Below are positions 53,726 to 61,653 of a stretch of DNA of 64,000 nucleotides, in pieces. Under the pieces are notes generated by a model. The model was given only the letters and a program-made list of their open reading frames with translations, made no database searches and was not told the origin of the DNA. The stretch is from an uncultured Gammaproteobacteria bacterium (lineage in GTDB: Bacteria; Pseudomonadota; Gammaproteobacteria; Pseudomonadales; Pseudohongiellaceae). The stretch is taken from the NCBI GenBank assembly GCA_913060495.1, contig CAJXRP010000009.1, forward strand, positions 62,001-126,000, in the 5' to 3' direction. The position numbers and the translations under genes were made by a program. Each line of letters begins with the position of its first letter. Position 1 is the first letter of the stretch.

Positions 53726-54272
53726 TTGTTTGATCTTTGCAGCCAGCGTTTTGAATCCGTCTGTCAGTAGACGTTAAGCAAAAGCCAGAATCACTCTACA
53801 CATTTGGAGTTGCACACGCCGTGCCAATTCCTGAATATCCTCATAAAGGGGCTTCGCAGGGTAAATGGCTCTGATAGATGCCTCATAACTCATCCTGCTT
53901 CGCGCCACTTTAGTGCATGCGCACCGAATATGGGCGTCAACGTCGGGTGGGCTGATTAATAGTGCTGCGCTAGAAATAATTTCAATCCCCAATATTCATT
54001 TTCATCATGCTATTTTGTAGTTAATGGGTGAGACCTGACTCTTAATTAATATTTTGGGGAAAAAAGAGAAGGCGAGTAAATTGAATATTTCTTCGTATTA
54101 GAGTATTTTGGATTGTACGATTGGGTTCGTCTTCATTCTCTTTGAAATCCCAAAAATTTCATTCGGTAGCTACGAGATTCCAGGACTTAACAAAAATTCG
54201 AGGTAAGGAGCAGCTAAGAATATCCTCTATCAAGAGTTTTATATTTACTATATTCAAAAAAGGAAAGTAACA
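53726..54272. other. Promoter-side gap upstream of the riboswitch
   Basis: About 550 bp containing the guanidine operon promoter on the minus strand and, further right, an A/T-rich leader for the CDGSH gene. The minus-strand frame at 53774-53992 (72 codons) is open but resembles no family, lacks a convincing ribosome site and sits where the operon promoter should be, so I do not call it a gene. Confidence 0.5.
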
Positions 54273-54506
54273 ATGAGTGATCCCACAAGAGCGTCAGATA
54301 CACCTATGCCAGTTGAAGTTGAGTCTGGAAAATCCTATTTTTGGTGTGCCTGCGGTCTCAGTCAAAGTCAGCCCTTCTGTGATGGTTCTCATAAGGGTAC
54401 TGATTTTACGCCAGTAAAATATGAGGCAACGGAATCAAAGAGAGTTTTCTTCTGTGGCTGTAAAAGCACGGCATCACAACCGCTATGTGATGGCAGTCAT
54501 AATTAG
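54273..54506 (+). CDS. Twin-CDGSH iron-sulfur protein
   Basis: 77 residues with two CDGSH sites: C-A-C-G-L-S-Q-S-Q-P-F-C-D-G-S-H (about 27-42) and C-G-C-K-S-T-A-S-Q-P-L-C-D-G-S-H (about 61-76). Each should hold a 2Fe-2S cluster with three Cys and one His. Small tandem-CDGSH proteins of this length transfer electrons or clusters in the cytosol. It has a good aaaggaaag ribosome site. The HAD-type hydrolase starts 38 bp downstream and could be cotranscribed. Confidence 0.93.
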   Translation: MSDPTRASDTPMPVEVESGKSYFWCACGLSQSQPFCDGSHKGTDFTPVKYEATESKRVFFCGCKSTASQPLCDGSHN

Positions 54507-54544
54507 ATAGTGCAAGTATCGAGATGCGATGAGGTCAGTGCCAC

Positions 54545-55255
54545 ATGCCAGTAGGCTTGCAGCTCTCAGCGTTCGATGCTGTGACATTCGACTTCTACGG
54601 TACTATTGTCGATTGGGAGCCAGAGATACTAAGTTTTCTCCGGGAGTGGACTCACGGTCAAGTGTGCTCCATACCGGATAGCATCTTGCTTGAGACCTAT
54701 GACCGTCTGCGCCAACCGATTCAGGCAGAACGGCCAGCATGGAGGTATCCAGAAGTGCTGAGCCGCACGCTGGATGCAATGGCATTGGAGTTTGATTGTG
54801 CGCTGCCTGCTGCGTTGCGGCTTGAGTTTGGAGGCATCGCAGCAACACATCGAGCGTTTCCGGATAGTCTAGAGGCGCTCAATAAGCTCAGGCAGGGTGG
54901 ACTAATATTAGGAGTGCTTAGTAATGTCGACGAAGCGTCTTTCGAGAGTATTCTTAGCAGTCTCGATTTCACTTTCGACATTAAGGTGACTGCGCAGAGA
55001 GTAGGAGCCTACAAACCTGATAAGGCTCATTTCATGACGGCATTGGCGGATCTTCGCGCCCAAGGAATCGAAAAGGATCGCATACTTCATGTGGCGCAAA
55101 GTAAGCGAGCTGATATCGTACCTGCCACTGAGCTTGGACTCAGCTGTGTTTGGGTAGAGCGACCGGATCACGTATTTGGTAGACGAGGGGGTGGGGCGGA
55201 AAGCGCACAGGCCACATACACTGTGTCCAGCCTCGCTCAGTTGCTGGATCTCTAA
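54545..55255 (+). CDS. HAD-superfamily hydrolase, haloacid-dehalogenase type II-like
   Basis: 236 residues. Motif I F-D-F-Y-G-T-I-V-D (nucleophile Asp at 16), motif II L-S-N-V-D, motif III K in G-A-Y-K-P-D-K, motif IV near H-V-A-Q-S. The start L-S-A-F-D-A-V-T-F-D-F-Y-G-T and the W-V-E-R near the end match the L-2-haloacid dehalogenase class, although the second acidic residue of motif I is not Asp-x-Asp (D-F-Y-G-T is normal for that class). It could be a dehalogenase or a sugar/nucleotide phosphatase. Confidence 0.85.
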   Translation: MPVGLQLSAFDAVTFDFYGTIVDWEPEILSFLREWTHGQVCSIPDSILLETYDRLRQPIQAERPAWRYPEVLSRTLDAMALEFDCALPAALRLEFGGIAATHRAFPDSLEALNKLRQGGLILGVLSNVDEASFESILSSLDFTFDIKVTAQRVGAYKPDKAHFMTALADLRAQGIEKDRILHVAQSKRADIVPATELGLSCVWVERPDHVFGRRGGGAESAQATYTVSSLAQLLDL

Positions 55256-55332
55256 GTGCTCACTAAAGGCCCTTTCAAGCAGTGCTTTATACTTTTCCAG
55301 ATGCTAGTTAGAAAACCCGAACAGAGTTAAAT

Positions 55333-56247
55333 ATGTGGAATCAACAGAGAAAATCTAGACTCCTGCATTTCGCTATAGGGGTCTTCTCCTTGTCCCTAAG
55401 CTATTGTGCAACACAATCTCAACCTTTCGCCTCTGCTATTCAAGTCGACTTAGCCTCAGTTAACTGGATACACGGGGCAGAAAGTTGTGAAAGTTTGGTT
55501 GATGATTCTGATTATCAGGAATGGCAGAAAATTCAGTATCTGCCCCAGTCATTTATCTTCCGCCAAAATAAGTGCTCTCACTACGAAGGTCCATTCGTCT
55601 ATCTATTTCTTGGGAAGGAAAAGGGATTGCTAGTTGATTCCGGCGCCACAATTAGTGGAGGGCTTAAGTTAGTAGAACTGATACGAGACATCACCGATCT
55701 ACCCATTTTGCTTGCTCATACTCACGGCCATAGCGATCACCGCCTCGGAGACGATGCATTTAGAAATCAACAAGGCATGTCAGTTATTGGGGTGGGCTCG
55801 AGTGCGGTGCAGAACTACTTTGGTTTCTCGAACTGGCCTCATGAGCCTACAGCCATCGATCTTGGCGGTAGAGAAATAGAGATGTTACCCATCCCTGGAC
55901 ATAGTGATGATGATCTCGCGTTCTATGATGCGCAATCGAGGATGGTGGTCACAGGTGACACTCTATATCCTGGTCGACTTTATGTAAGTGATTGGCTCGA
56001 ATATCGGAAAAGTATAATCAGATTGGCCGACTGGTTAAGTCAGAAATCAGTTTTATTTTTAATGGGAACTCATATTGAAATGAGTGCCACTCCGAATTTG
56101 GACTACCCGATAGGAACAACATATCAGCCGAATGAGCATCGATTACCGCTCAGCTTGGCTGATGTTTATATCCTTCGAGAGAAAATGGAAGCGCTAGAAT
56201 CACCCGAAAGAGTGCCATTAGGTAGCTTTATAGTTTGGCCAAATTAG
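55333..56247 (+). CDS. Exported MBL-fold hydrolase
   Basis: 304 residues. The N-terminal hydrophobic segment (G-V-F-S-L-S-L-S-Y-C-A) is either a cleaved signal or a weak lipobox. The zinc motif is H-T-H-G-H-S-D-H, followed by I-P-G-H-S-D-D-D and V-T-G-D-T-L-Y-P-G and the terminal G-T-H-I-E-M-S-A-T. The P-G-H-S-D-D motif places it with glyoxalase-like or lactonase MBL proteins. Not closely similar to the island MBL protein at 23400. Substrate unknown. Confidence 0.82.
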   Translation: MWNQQRKSRLLHFAIGVFSLSLSYCATQSQPFASAIQVDLASVNWIHGAESCESLVDDSDYQEWQKIQYLPQSFIFRQNKCSHYEGPFVYLFLGKEKGLLVDSGATISGGLKLVELIRDITDLPILLAHTHGHSDHRLGDDAFRNQQGMSVIGVGSSAVQNYFGFSNWPHEPTAIDLGGREIEMLPIPGHSDDDLAFYDAQSRMVVTGDTLYPGRLYVSDWLEYRKSIIRLADWLSQKSVLFLMGTHIEMSATPNLDYPIGTTYQPNEHRLPLSLADVYILREKMEALESPERVPLGSFIVWPN

Positions 56248-56456
56248 AGCCGGATGGTTGGCAATTCTCTTCAGCTTACTAAATCGCAATTAGAGAGATG
56301 CTGTTACAGAACAAACTGTGCCGATCAATCCCCAGCACGTCCTCACGGTTTTAGTGCGCGGCAGCTTTCTAATGATTAACTCATCCAGCCTGTGGACTTT
56401 ATATACTGAAAGCCCCGCTTTTTTCATAAGAGGATCAGGGTGTCCCTGAGTTGTGA

Positions 56457-57080
56457 TCACAGAGCTCCCTCGGGAAGCGGTGGCACGCCGGGGAAGTCGG
56501 GGCTCGCGACGAAGGCCTTGTAACCGGCGGTCATGGCGCGCGAGCACTCCACGGGAGTGCCCTCCATCGTCCCCCGGTTCTTGCAGGGGCCTTCCATCAC
56601 CTCAGGCATGTTCTCGCGCACCCACACCGCGGCCTCGCGATAGATGTCCTGATCGTTCGAACTGGTCGTGACCTTGACGAGCACACCGTCATCGAAGGTG
56701 AGGTGGAAGGTGTCGGTGACGTCGAAGCCCGTGCCGAGCGCCTGCACGCGATCGTCCTTGACCTTCACGGGGCAGTTCACGATCCCCTCTTCGTCCCGGG
56801 CGCAGTGCGTGCGCAGCAGCACCTCGTAGTTCCCGCCCTTCGCCGAGCCCTGGTAGTAGAGCAGACGCGGAGCGGTCTCCGGCGCCGCCGCCATAATCGG
56901 CGCCAGACGGTCGGATTCGAAGGAGTAGAAGGCGTCGATGAAGGACTCGGCGATCACCAGATCCGGATCGGCGGCGGCCTCGCCAGCGACTTCGGGTGGT
57001 GGGCTCTCCGAGCAGGCGCCCAGCAAGACGGCGAGGCAGGCGACCGAGGTGGTCGTGATCGAGCGGCGAATGATTTTCAT
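56457..57080 (-). CDS. GC-rich lipoprotein, paralogue of the N-terminal domain at 41517
   Basis: 207 residues with a clear lipobox L-L-G-A-C (Cys23). Shared with the 41517 protein: F-I-D-A-F-Y-S-F-E-S, G-G-N-Y-E, G-F-D-V-T-D-T-F-H-L-T-F, T-S-S-N-D-Q, P-E-V-M-E-G-P-C-K, R-A-M-T-A-G-Y. It lacks the GNAT-like C-terminus. Two sampled 60-base lines (56701, 56881) have 67% and 65% G+C, against 50% and 47% in lines of the genes on either side, so it looks recently acquired from a GC-rich relative. Probably outer-membrane-anchored in the periplasm; the role is unknown. A sterol-desaturase paralogue lies 1.8 kb away. Confidence 0.75.
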   Translation of the reverse strand: MKIIRRSITTTSVACLAVLLGACSESPPPEVAGEAAADPDLVIAESFIDAFYSFESDRLAPIMAAAPETAPRLLYYQGSAKGGNYEVLLRTHCARDEEGIVNCPVKVKDDRVQALGTGFDVTDTFHLTFDDGVLVKVTTSSNDQDIYREAAVWVRENMPEVMEGPCKNRGTMEGTPVECSRAMTAGYKAFVASPDFPGVPPLPEGAL

Positions 57081-57193
57081 GGCATCTCCGAGTATAGGAA
57101 GAACATAAACTATTAATTGAGCGTGTTCCTGATTGGCGTGCTGCTAGGGTGGCTGGGTAAATCCCTGAGATGATTGTAAGGTGTCCATCACCT

Positions 57194-57742
57194 TTACTCT
57201 TCTTCCACTTCTTCGCCATCCTCATCTTCGTCGTCTTTCGCGCTGCTACAAGTCTCTGGCAAGTAGCGCTTGCCTAAGGCGTCTACAGTGACCACGTCCG
57301 CCACGCATTCCCATTTGATGGTGTCGTCGTCCTGGGCTCGCGCAATGAGCAGGAAGCCAGATTCAATGTCTTCAAATCGTGCACCAAATTCTGTCATATC
57401 TACCAGGGCCCTGAGCGTCCCGGTACGTAATTTGTCGGCAGCAGGCATTCCCAACTCGCCTGCCCGGTAGTCCATACTGGTGAGAATGCCTTCCGGAATG
57501 AAAGAGCTCAGGTTGATGTCCGCTTCTGATTGCGGCATCTCGCCGGAGGTATCGAAGTACTCTTCAATAATTGCCTGCTGCTCCAGCCCCAGATTAACGG
57601 CAGCGGACACTGCGTCGTCGATTCTGGAGTTGTGGTAAAAACCAAAGGCAACTCCTATAAGTCCTACTACTATCATGGGATAGACAACCATCTCGGAGGT
57701 CATGAGCCCATTCTGCCGGTTCCCTATTTGGGGTTTTTTCAT
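57194..57742 (-). CDS. Pilin-like protein with atypical prepilin site and acidic tail
   Basis: 182 residues. Gly12 followed by L-M-T-S-E, so Glu falls at +5 of a possible mature end, as in type IV pilins, but Phe+1 is replaced by Leu and the helix begins M-V-V-Y-P. The hydrophobic segment (18-36) leads to an amphipathic helix and a globular head. The head has W-E-C near residue 150 and P-E-T-C about 20 residues on, the same Cys arrangement as the pilin at 61654. The last dozen residues are almost all Asp/Glu. It may be a minor pilin or pseudopilin, or a membrane protein derived from one. No assembly genes are in the window. Confidence 0.6.
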   Translation of the reverse strand: MKKPQIGNRQNGLMTSEMVVYPMIVVGLIGVAFGFYHNSRIDDAVSAAVNLGLEQQAIIEEYFDTSGEMPQSEADINLSSFIPEGILTSMDYRAGELGMPAADKLRTGTLRALVDMTEFGARFEDIESGFLLIARAQDDDTIKWECVADVVTVDALGKRYLPETCSSAKDDEDEDGEEVEEE

Positions 57743-58055
57743 CGAGATGAATTCCTATTTTGCAGATAGTGATGTCCTGCACCATGGCAGGCGCACATTA
57801 CCATGCAATTTTCGCACCCGAGCGCGTTGCCTTTCTTCGAAATGACTTCAGGCCTCATTACTGCCTATTGAACAGTTCCTGCAGGAACACTGTCGGGGCT
57901 GGCACCAAGCGCCACTAGCTAAACTAGGCACAGTAATTGCTCTATAAATCTATATCTGACTGTTTCTAGATGCTTTTGGTGGCATATCGCGCCAAAGCGC
58001 ACAGACTCAGTGCGTTCTACTGTTTTTTTTGTCTCAAAAAGAGGCGGGGACTTGT
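57743..58055. other. Divergent intergenic region with a 14-bp palindrome
   Basis: 313 bp between divergently transcribed pilin-like genes. A perfect 14-bp palindrome GTTCCTGCAGGAAC lies at 57875-57888 and may be an operator for a dimeric regulator or a small hairpin. The rest is low in features. Both genes' promoters must be here. Confidence 0.45.
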
Positions 58056-58835
58056 ATGGAGACTTGGAACAATCTGGTCGACAAGTTTGATCTCCTGTTA
58101 AAGAAGATCAAGCTGGAAAGTACTGTGAAAATCGCCGGGAGAGAAATTCCTCCGGTGGTTATGGGCTTTGCATTGATCGTTATCTGCATTCCCATCTGGG
58201 GCTACCTGGAAATCGAAGGCGACAACAAGCTCATCGGTGCGCTGGTCGTTATCCTGATGGCTTGGGGCGTTGTCCAGTTGGGCGCTCTGGGTCTGGGTGA
58301 CGGTGTCGGCGAGAAACCGGGCAGTTCCTCAGCCGATAAATCCTTTGCATCTGGCACTGTGTCCGAATCTACCGAAAACTCCAACTCAATCGAGCATCCA
58401 GTGGACGCAAGTGAAACTCAGCCCGATCAGCAGCAGCGACTGGTCCTATTCGCATTCGCGGGTGTTTTGCTTGCATTGGCTGTCATCTATCTGCTGAGAA
58501 ATGTTGATGATTACGAAGATCTGAACATTGAGTCTCGCTATAGCGAACTAGTCGATATGGTGGAGCCTATCCAAGACACGATAGAGGCTGCTCTGCTATC
58601 CGGGAGCTCCTTCGAAATGGATTTTCTCGATAGCTCAGAGGCAGGGTTGCCCGATGAGGTGCTTGTGTCCAAAGAGGCCCACGGCATTTCCGTCATCGAC
58701 GGCCAGATCATTGCAACATGGATGAAGGATGAGTCCGACCTGGATGGGGTGACCTATATTCTTACCCCAAAGATCGAGGACGGAGAAGTTGAGTGGGCAA
58801 CCACTGGGACTTGTGGCGGTAAAAACGCCTGTTAG
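58056..58835 (+). CDS. Three-helix membrane protein with C-terminal pilin-like head
   Basis: 259 residues from the ATG at 58056 (aggcgggg site 10-15 bases upstream); a TTG start at 58029 is unlikely. Helices near 33-50, 58-78 and 127-147, with a Ser/Glu/Gln-rich linker between the second and third. The rest (~155-259) resembles the globular part of type IV pilins: Y-S-E-L-V-D-M-V-E-P-I-Q-D-T-I-E-A-A-L, then V-E-W-A-T-T-G-T-C and a terminal Cys (Cys253/Cys259, likely a disulfide). There is no prepilin site. A pilin head carried by a polytopic anchor is unusual; function unknown. Divergent from the atypical pilin gene. Confidence 0.6.
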   Translation: METWNNLVDKFDLLLKKIKLESTVKIAGREIPPVVMGFALIVICIPIWGYLEIEGDNKLIGALVVILMAWGVVQLGALGLGDGVGEKPGSSSADKSFASGTVSESTENSNSIEHPVDASETQPDQQQRLVLFAFAGVLLALAVIYLLRNVDDYEDLNIESRYSELVDMVEPIQDTIEAALLSGSSFEMDFLDSSEAGLPDEVLVSKEAHGISVIDGQIIATWMKDESDLDGVTYILTPKIEDGEVEWATTGTCGGKNAC

Positions 58836-58907
58836 ATAAGCAGCAATGCAATTTACGACTAATCAATTCACCCTAACTATCAGCCAAAAAGCTTAGGAGT
58901 AGAAGTA

Positions 58908-59945
58908 ATGACTGATCATTCCATAAATCCTCTCGATATGGTTAATCCGCTTGACTCGGTGGACCGCTCATTTCCCGAGACGGGCCCCTCCGGCAAGCCA
59001 ATAGTGCGCACAGAAGAAGGGATCATCACCGAAGGCAGTAAAGTGACATGGGACAAAAAGGCAATTCTTTGGGCGCTGCCCCAGCCGCTTCTGGTTGCCG
59101 GCTCCGTGTTACTCGTCGCCGCCATGCTGGTCAATGAGTGGGGAGGAGAGTACTACCGAGTATGGACACTGCTCGTTGCGGTCTCTGCCACGCCTTTTCT
59201 GCTGATCGCCGAACGTTTTTGGGCCAAGAAAAAGTCCTGGTTGCTCAAGCCCGACGAATTGGCAGAAGACGTGTTCTGGATGGCTTCGGGGGGGCTGCTT
59301 TGGGGGCCTATCATTTCCGACCTGTATCGCACGCCAGTTTCTGAGGGCTTCCGCGCCCTGCGTGATATGTCTCCACTGCAGATCGAATTCGAACCAACCA
59401 CGGTACTCGGGCTCATAGGGGCCATGCTGGTTATCCGATTCACTTCCAGCTTACCCTACTACTGGCTGCATCGGATTCAGCACGAGTCACTGTTCTGGTG
59501 GCGCATGCACGCGACGCATCATCACCTGACCAAGATGAGCGCCATGCGCGGCAACCGTACCCATCCGTTCGAATATCTGGCGCTTGGCATCGGCACTCCA
59601 ATGGCTCTGGCCCTGATGGGTGCCAGCGATGAAGTTTTCATTGTTTCAGCAGCCTTCGGCATGTGGAACGGCAAATTTAACCATGCCAACCTGCCCATGG
59701 TTTCAATGCCTGTGTGGGACTGGTTCTTCGCTACCGCACAGCAGCATCATTGCCACCATGCGATAGAGCGCCGTCAGGCAGATTCCAACTACGGTTGTGA
59801 CATCATTGTCTGGGACCGCGTCTTCGGCACTTACTGCGGCGACGCTGAATCGGGGCCCGCTGGCGCAGGCAAGGGCGTTCGCCTTTCCATCAAAGACCAG
59901 CTCATGCTGGCCTTCTATTCCGACAAACGCCTCAAGAGTTTGTAG
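58908..59945 (+). CDS. Fatty-acid hydroxylase / sterol desaturase family membrane protein, copy 2
   Basis: 345 residues, a longer N-terminus than the 42587 paralogue but strongly alike over the catalytic region: H-R-I-Q-H, H-A-T-H-H-H, N-H-A-N, Q-H-H-C-H-H and W-D-R-V-F-G-T-Y-C-G-D-A-E. It has the same C-terminal L-S-I-K-D-Q-L-x-L-A-F-Y-S. It should be a di-iron enzyme of the inner membrane. It follows the pilin-head membrane protein by 72 bp, with a good ggag site, and may be cotranscribed with it. Confidence 0.88.
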   Translation: MTDHSINPLDMVNPLDSVDRSFPETGPSGKPIVRTEEGIITEGSKVTWDKKAILWALPQPLLVAGSVLLVAAMLVNEWGGEYYRVWTLLVAVSATPFLLIAERFWAKKKSWLLKPDELAEDVFWMASGGLLWGPIISDLYRTPVSEGFRALRDMSPLQIEFEPTTVLGLIGAMLVIRFTSSLPYYWLHRIQHESLFWWRMHATHHHLTKMSAMRGNRTHPFEYLALGIGTPMALALMGASDEVFIVSAAFGMWNGKFNHANLPMVSMPVWDWFFATAQQHHCHHAIERRQADSNYGCDIIVWDRVFGTYCGDAESGPAGAGKGVRLSIKDQLMLAFYSDKRLKSL

Positions 59946-60302
59946 CTAATCGACTAGAGCTGATCCCAGGCTGTCCATTCAATGGATCGACCTGGGTAGG
60001 CTGCCTCTGCAAACGGCCAGTTTTCTTCCAACCACTGCGTCGTCTACTCATAAAGCTCCGCATCAAATCTCGCATCGAACTCAACTTTAGCTCCCCCGAG
60101 GTTCCCCACAGGGAAACCTGGGGGGAACCTCGGGATCACTCACAACTTAACAACTTAAGATTGTGAAAAGTGCAGTCGTGAGTTAGATAAATTGGAGTCG
60201 GCGGCTCGGGGCGGACAAAATTGTCGGGAACAATTTTGGACAGCCGAAGGCTGGGCGCAGCCGGAGCCCGTGGATGGGCGAGTCTATAATCCAAATAGCC
60301 TT

Positions 60303-60370
60303 AGGGCTATTTGTCCCCTTCGGGCTTCGCGCTTTGTGCTCGTTGCAAATTGCTGGTGGTATTAGTCGAA
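60303..60370 (+). repeat. Dispersed intergenic repeat, copy 2
   Basis: Starts agggctatttgtccccttcg, then ggcttcgcgc, and ends cgttgcaaattgctggtggt, then attagtcgaa. It has the same orientation as the copies at 37235 and 62392 and runs straight into the 178-bp repeat that starts at 60366. Confidence 0.8.
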
Positions 60371-60543
60371 CCATCGACACGAGGATTAATCTGACCGAAT
60401 CAGATTAACACAGCTTTAGCTGGCCTTTAGGCTGAGCCCAGGATGGGTGAATGATTTTCAGTAGACCGTGTGACTGATTCGTTAATTGAATCAATGAGTT
60501 AAAACTGGAAAATCAGAGTGTGCTAAGAAGTGTGCTAAAAATT
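60366..60543 (+). repeat. 178-bp direct repeat, left copy, upstream of HigBA
   Basis: Aligns without gaps to 61339-61516; my hand count gives about 156 of 178 identical bases (~88%). It begins tcgaaccatcgacacgagga and ends in gtgctaagaagtgtgct plus a few bases. It has no open frame. The pair brackets the toxin-antitoxin genes. Confidence 0.85.
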
Positions 60544-60661
60544 GAGTCAAATTACGCAAGTTCTGCATATTGGGGAGCTCTAATCCTTGTTGCGCACCAC
60601 GGAATATTGCACTATCCTTAATTTAAGTGAGTAACTAATAGTTCTGGCAGGGATGTTGTTG

Positions 60662-60940
60662 ATGATCAAGACTTTTAAGCACAAAGGCTTAGAGAGATTC
60701 TTCACCAAAGGCACTACCTCTGGCATTCAAGTGAAACATGCGCGCAAAATAGCTGATCAACTTGCTTTTTTACACGCTGCACAAACAATCGACGATATTG
60801 ATAAGCCTGGCTACAAATTGCACGGGCTTAAAGGAAAGTTAAAAGATCGTTGGGTGATTAGTGTTTCTGGCAATTGGCGAATAGTTTTTATATTCAAAGA
60901 CGGCGATGCGTACATTGTTAATTACGAGGATTATCACTAA
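60662..60940 (+). CDS. higB: HigB-type toxin (RelE superfamily mRNA interferase)
   Basis: 92 residues from the ATG at 60662, which gives the usual M-I-K-T-F-K-H-K-G-L-E-R-F start and has caggga nine bases upstream; an ATG at 60653 is possible. The family core is visible: G-I-Q-V-K-H-A-R-K-I, then K-P-G-Y-K-L-H-G-L-K-G, R-W-V-I-S-V-S-G-N-W-R-I-V-F and a C-terminal N-Y-E-D-Y-H. It should cleave mRNA at the ribosome. The stop overlaps the antitoxin ATG (TAATG), and toxin-first order is typical of higBA. Confidence 0.92.
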   Translation: MIKTFKHKGLERFFTKGTTSGIQVKHARKIADQLAFLHAAQTIDDIDKPGYKLHGLKGKLKDRWVISVSGNWRIVFIFKDGDAYIVNYEDYH

Positions 60941-61245
60941 TGACTTTACAGCAACATAATCCACCGCATCCAGGTGCTTTGATTCATAGGACATATATTG
61001 AGCCATTTAATGAGGTCACGGGTAATAAAGTTGCTGATCGCCTCGGTGTTGCGCGTAGCACTTTCAATCGGTTGCTAAACGGCGTTTCTGATGTGTCGCC
61101 TGAAATGGCAGTTAGGCTGTCAGGAGTGCTAGGTGGATCAGCTGAAAGCTGGTTAATGCTTCAAGATAGCTATGATTTATGGAAAGCTCGCCAATCTATT
61201 GACGTTAAAAAACTTGAGCTTATAGACTTTAACAAAGTGGCCTGA
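60940..61245 (+). CDS. higA: HigA-type antitoxin (HTH XRE family)
   Basis: 101 residues. An H-P-G-A-L-I-H-R-T-Y near the start is typical of HigA. The helix-turn-helix is V-A-D-R-L-G-V-A-R-S-T-F-N-R-L-L-N-G, followed by P-E-M-A-V-R-L-S and S-A-E-S-W-L-M-L-Q-D-S-Y-D-L. It neutralises HigB and should repress the operon by binding upstream of higB. Translation is coupled to the toxin. The module is complete and appears intact. Confidence 0.93.
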   Translation: MTLQQHNPPHPGALIHRTYIEPFNEVTGNKVADRLGVARSTFNRLLNGVSDVSPEMAVRLSGVLGGSAESWLMLQDSYDLWKARQSIDVKKLELIDFNKVA

Positions 61246-61653
61246 ACGAAACCTTGAAAAGATGGTGCCTAGGGGGACGATTTCTAAAAGAACTCTGACG
61301 ATATCGGTTATCTATTCTTTTTATAGAAACTCTGGTTTTCGAACCACCGACACGAGGATTAATCTGACTGGATCAGATGAACACAGCTTTAGCTGGCCTT
61401 TAGGCTGAGTCCAGGATGGGCGAATGATTTTCAGCAGACAGCGTGACCGACTCTTTATTTAAATCAATGAGTCAAAATCGAGAAATCAGAGCGTGCTAAG
61501 AAGTGTGCTATGAATTTGTCTCTATTTCGTGCCTAAAATTATTGTTTTCTTACTCTAAGCCTTAATCTTAGAATCCGAGACGACTCTCCCCACCCTTTAC
61601 AACTATCCACACTATGTTAGTTTAGCGCCACTACGAATCTGTCGGAACATACA
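61246..61653. other. Spacer holding the right direct repeat, before the pilin gene
   Basis: 408 bp with no gene apart from the 178-bp repeat at 61339-61516. The remaining 137 bp ahead of the pilin ATG is A/T-rich and should contain its promoter. The ribosome site is weak. Confidence 0.6.
61339..61516 (+). repeat. 178-bp direct repeat, right copy, downstream of HigBA
   Basis: Same length and orientation as 60366-60543, start to start 973 bp. The left ends (accaccgacacgagg) and right ends (gtgctaagaagtgtgcta) are both conserved; differences are concentrated in the middle-right part. The string accgacacgagga recurs at 62607-62620. Confidence 0.85.

Larger units (their letters stand above)
59946..60652. 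other. Hairpin- and repeat-rich spacer before HigBA
   Basis: No credible gene. It contains a large hairpin at 60095-60134 (13-bp perfect arms CCCGAGGTTCCCC/GGGGAACCTCGGG), a 9-bp hairpin CAAAATTGT/ACAATTTTG at 60216-60238, a 5-bp hairpin CAGCC/GGCTG at 60241-60253, the dispersed repeat 60303-60370, and the 178-bp direct repeat 60366-60543. The promoter of higBA must lie in the last 110 bp. Confidence 0.75.

Noticed and set aside
53774-53992. 72-codon minus-strand frame upstream of the riboswitch
   Set aside because: No family resemblance, no ribosome site, and it overlaps the expected operon promoter.
60366-61516. Integron attC sites around HigBA
   Set aside because: The repeats lack the GTTRRRY and RYYYAAC core sites and the R''/L'' arrangement, and no integrase gene is present.
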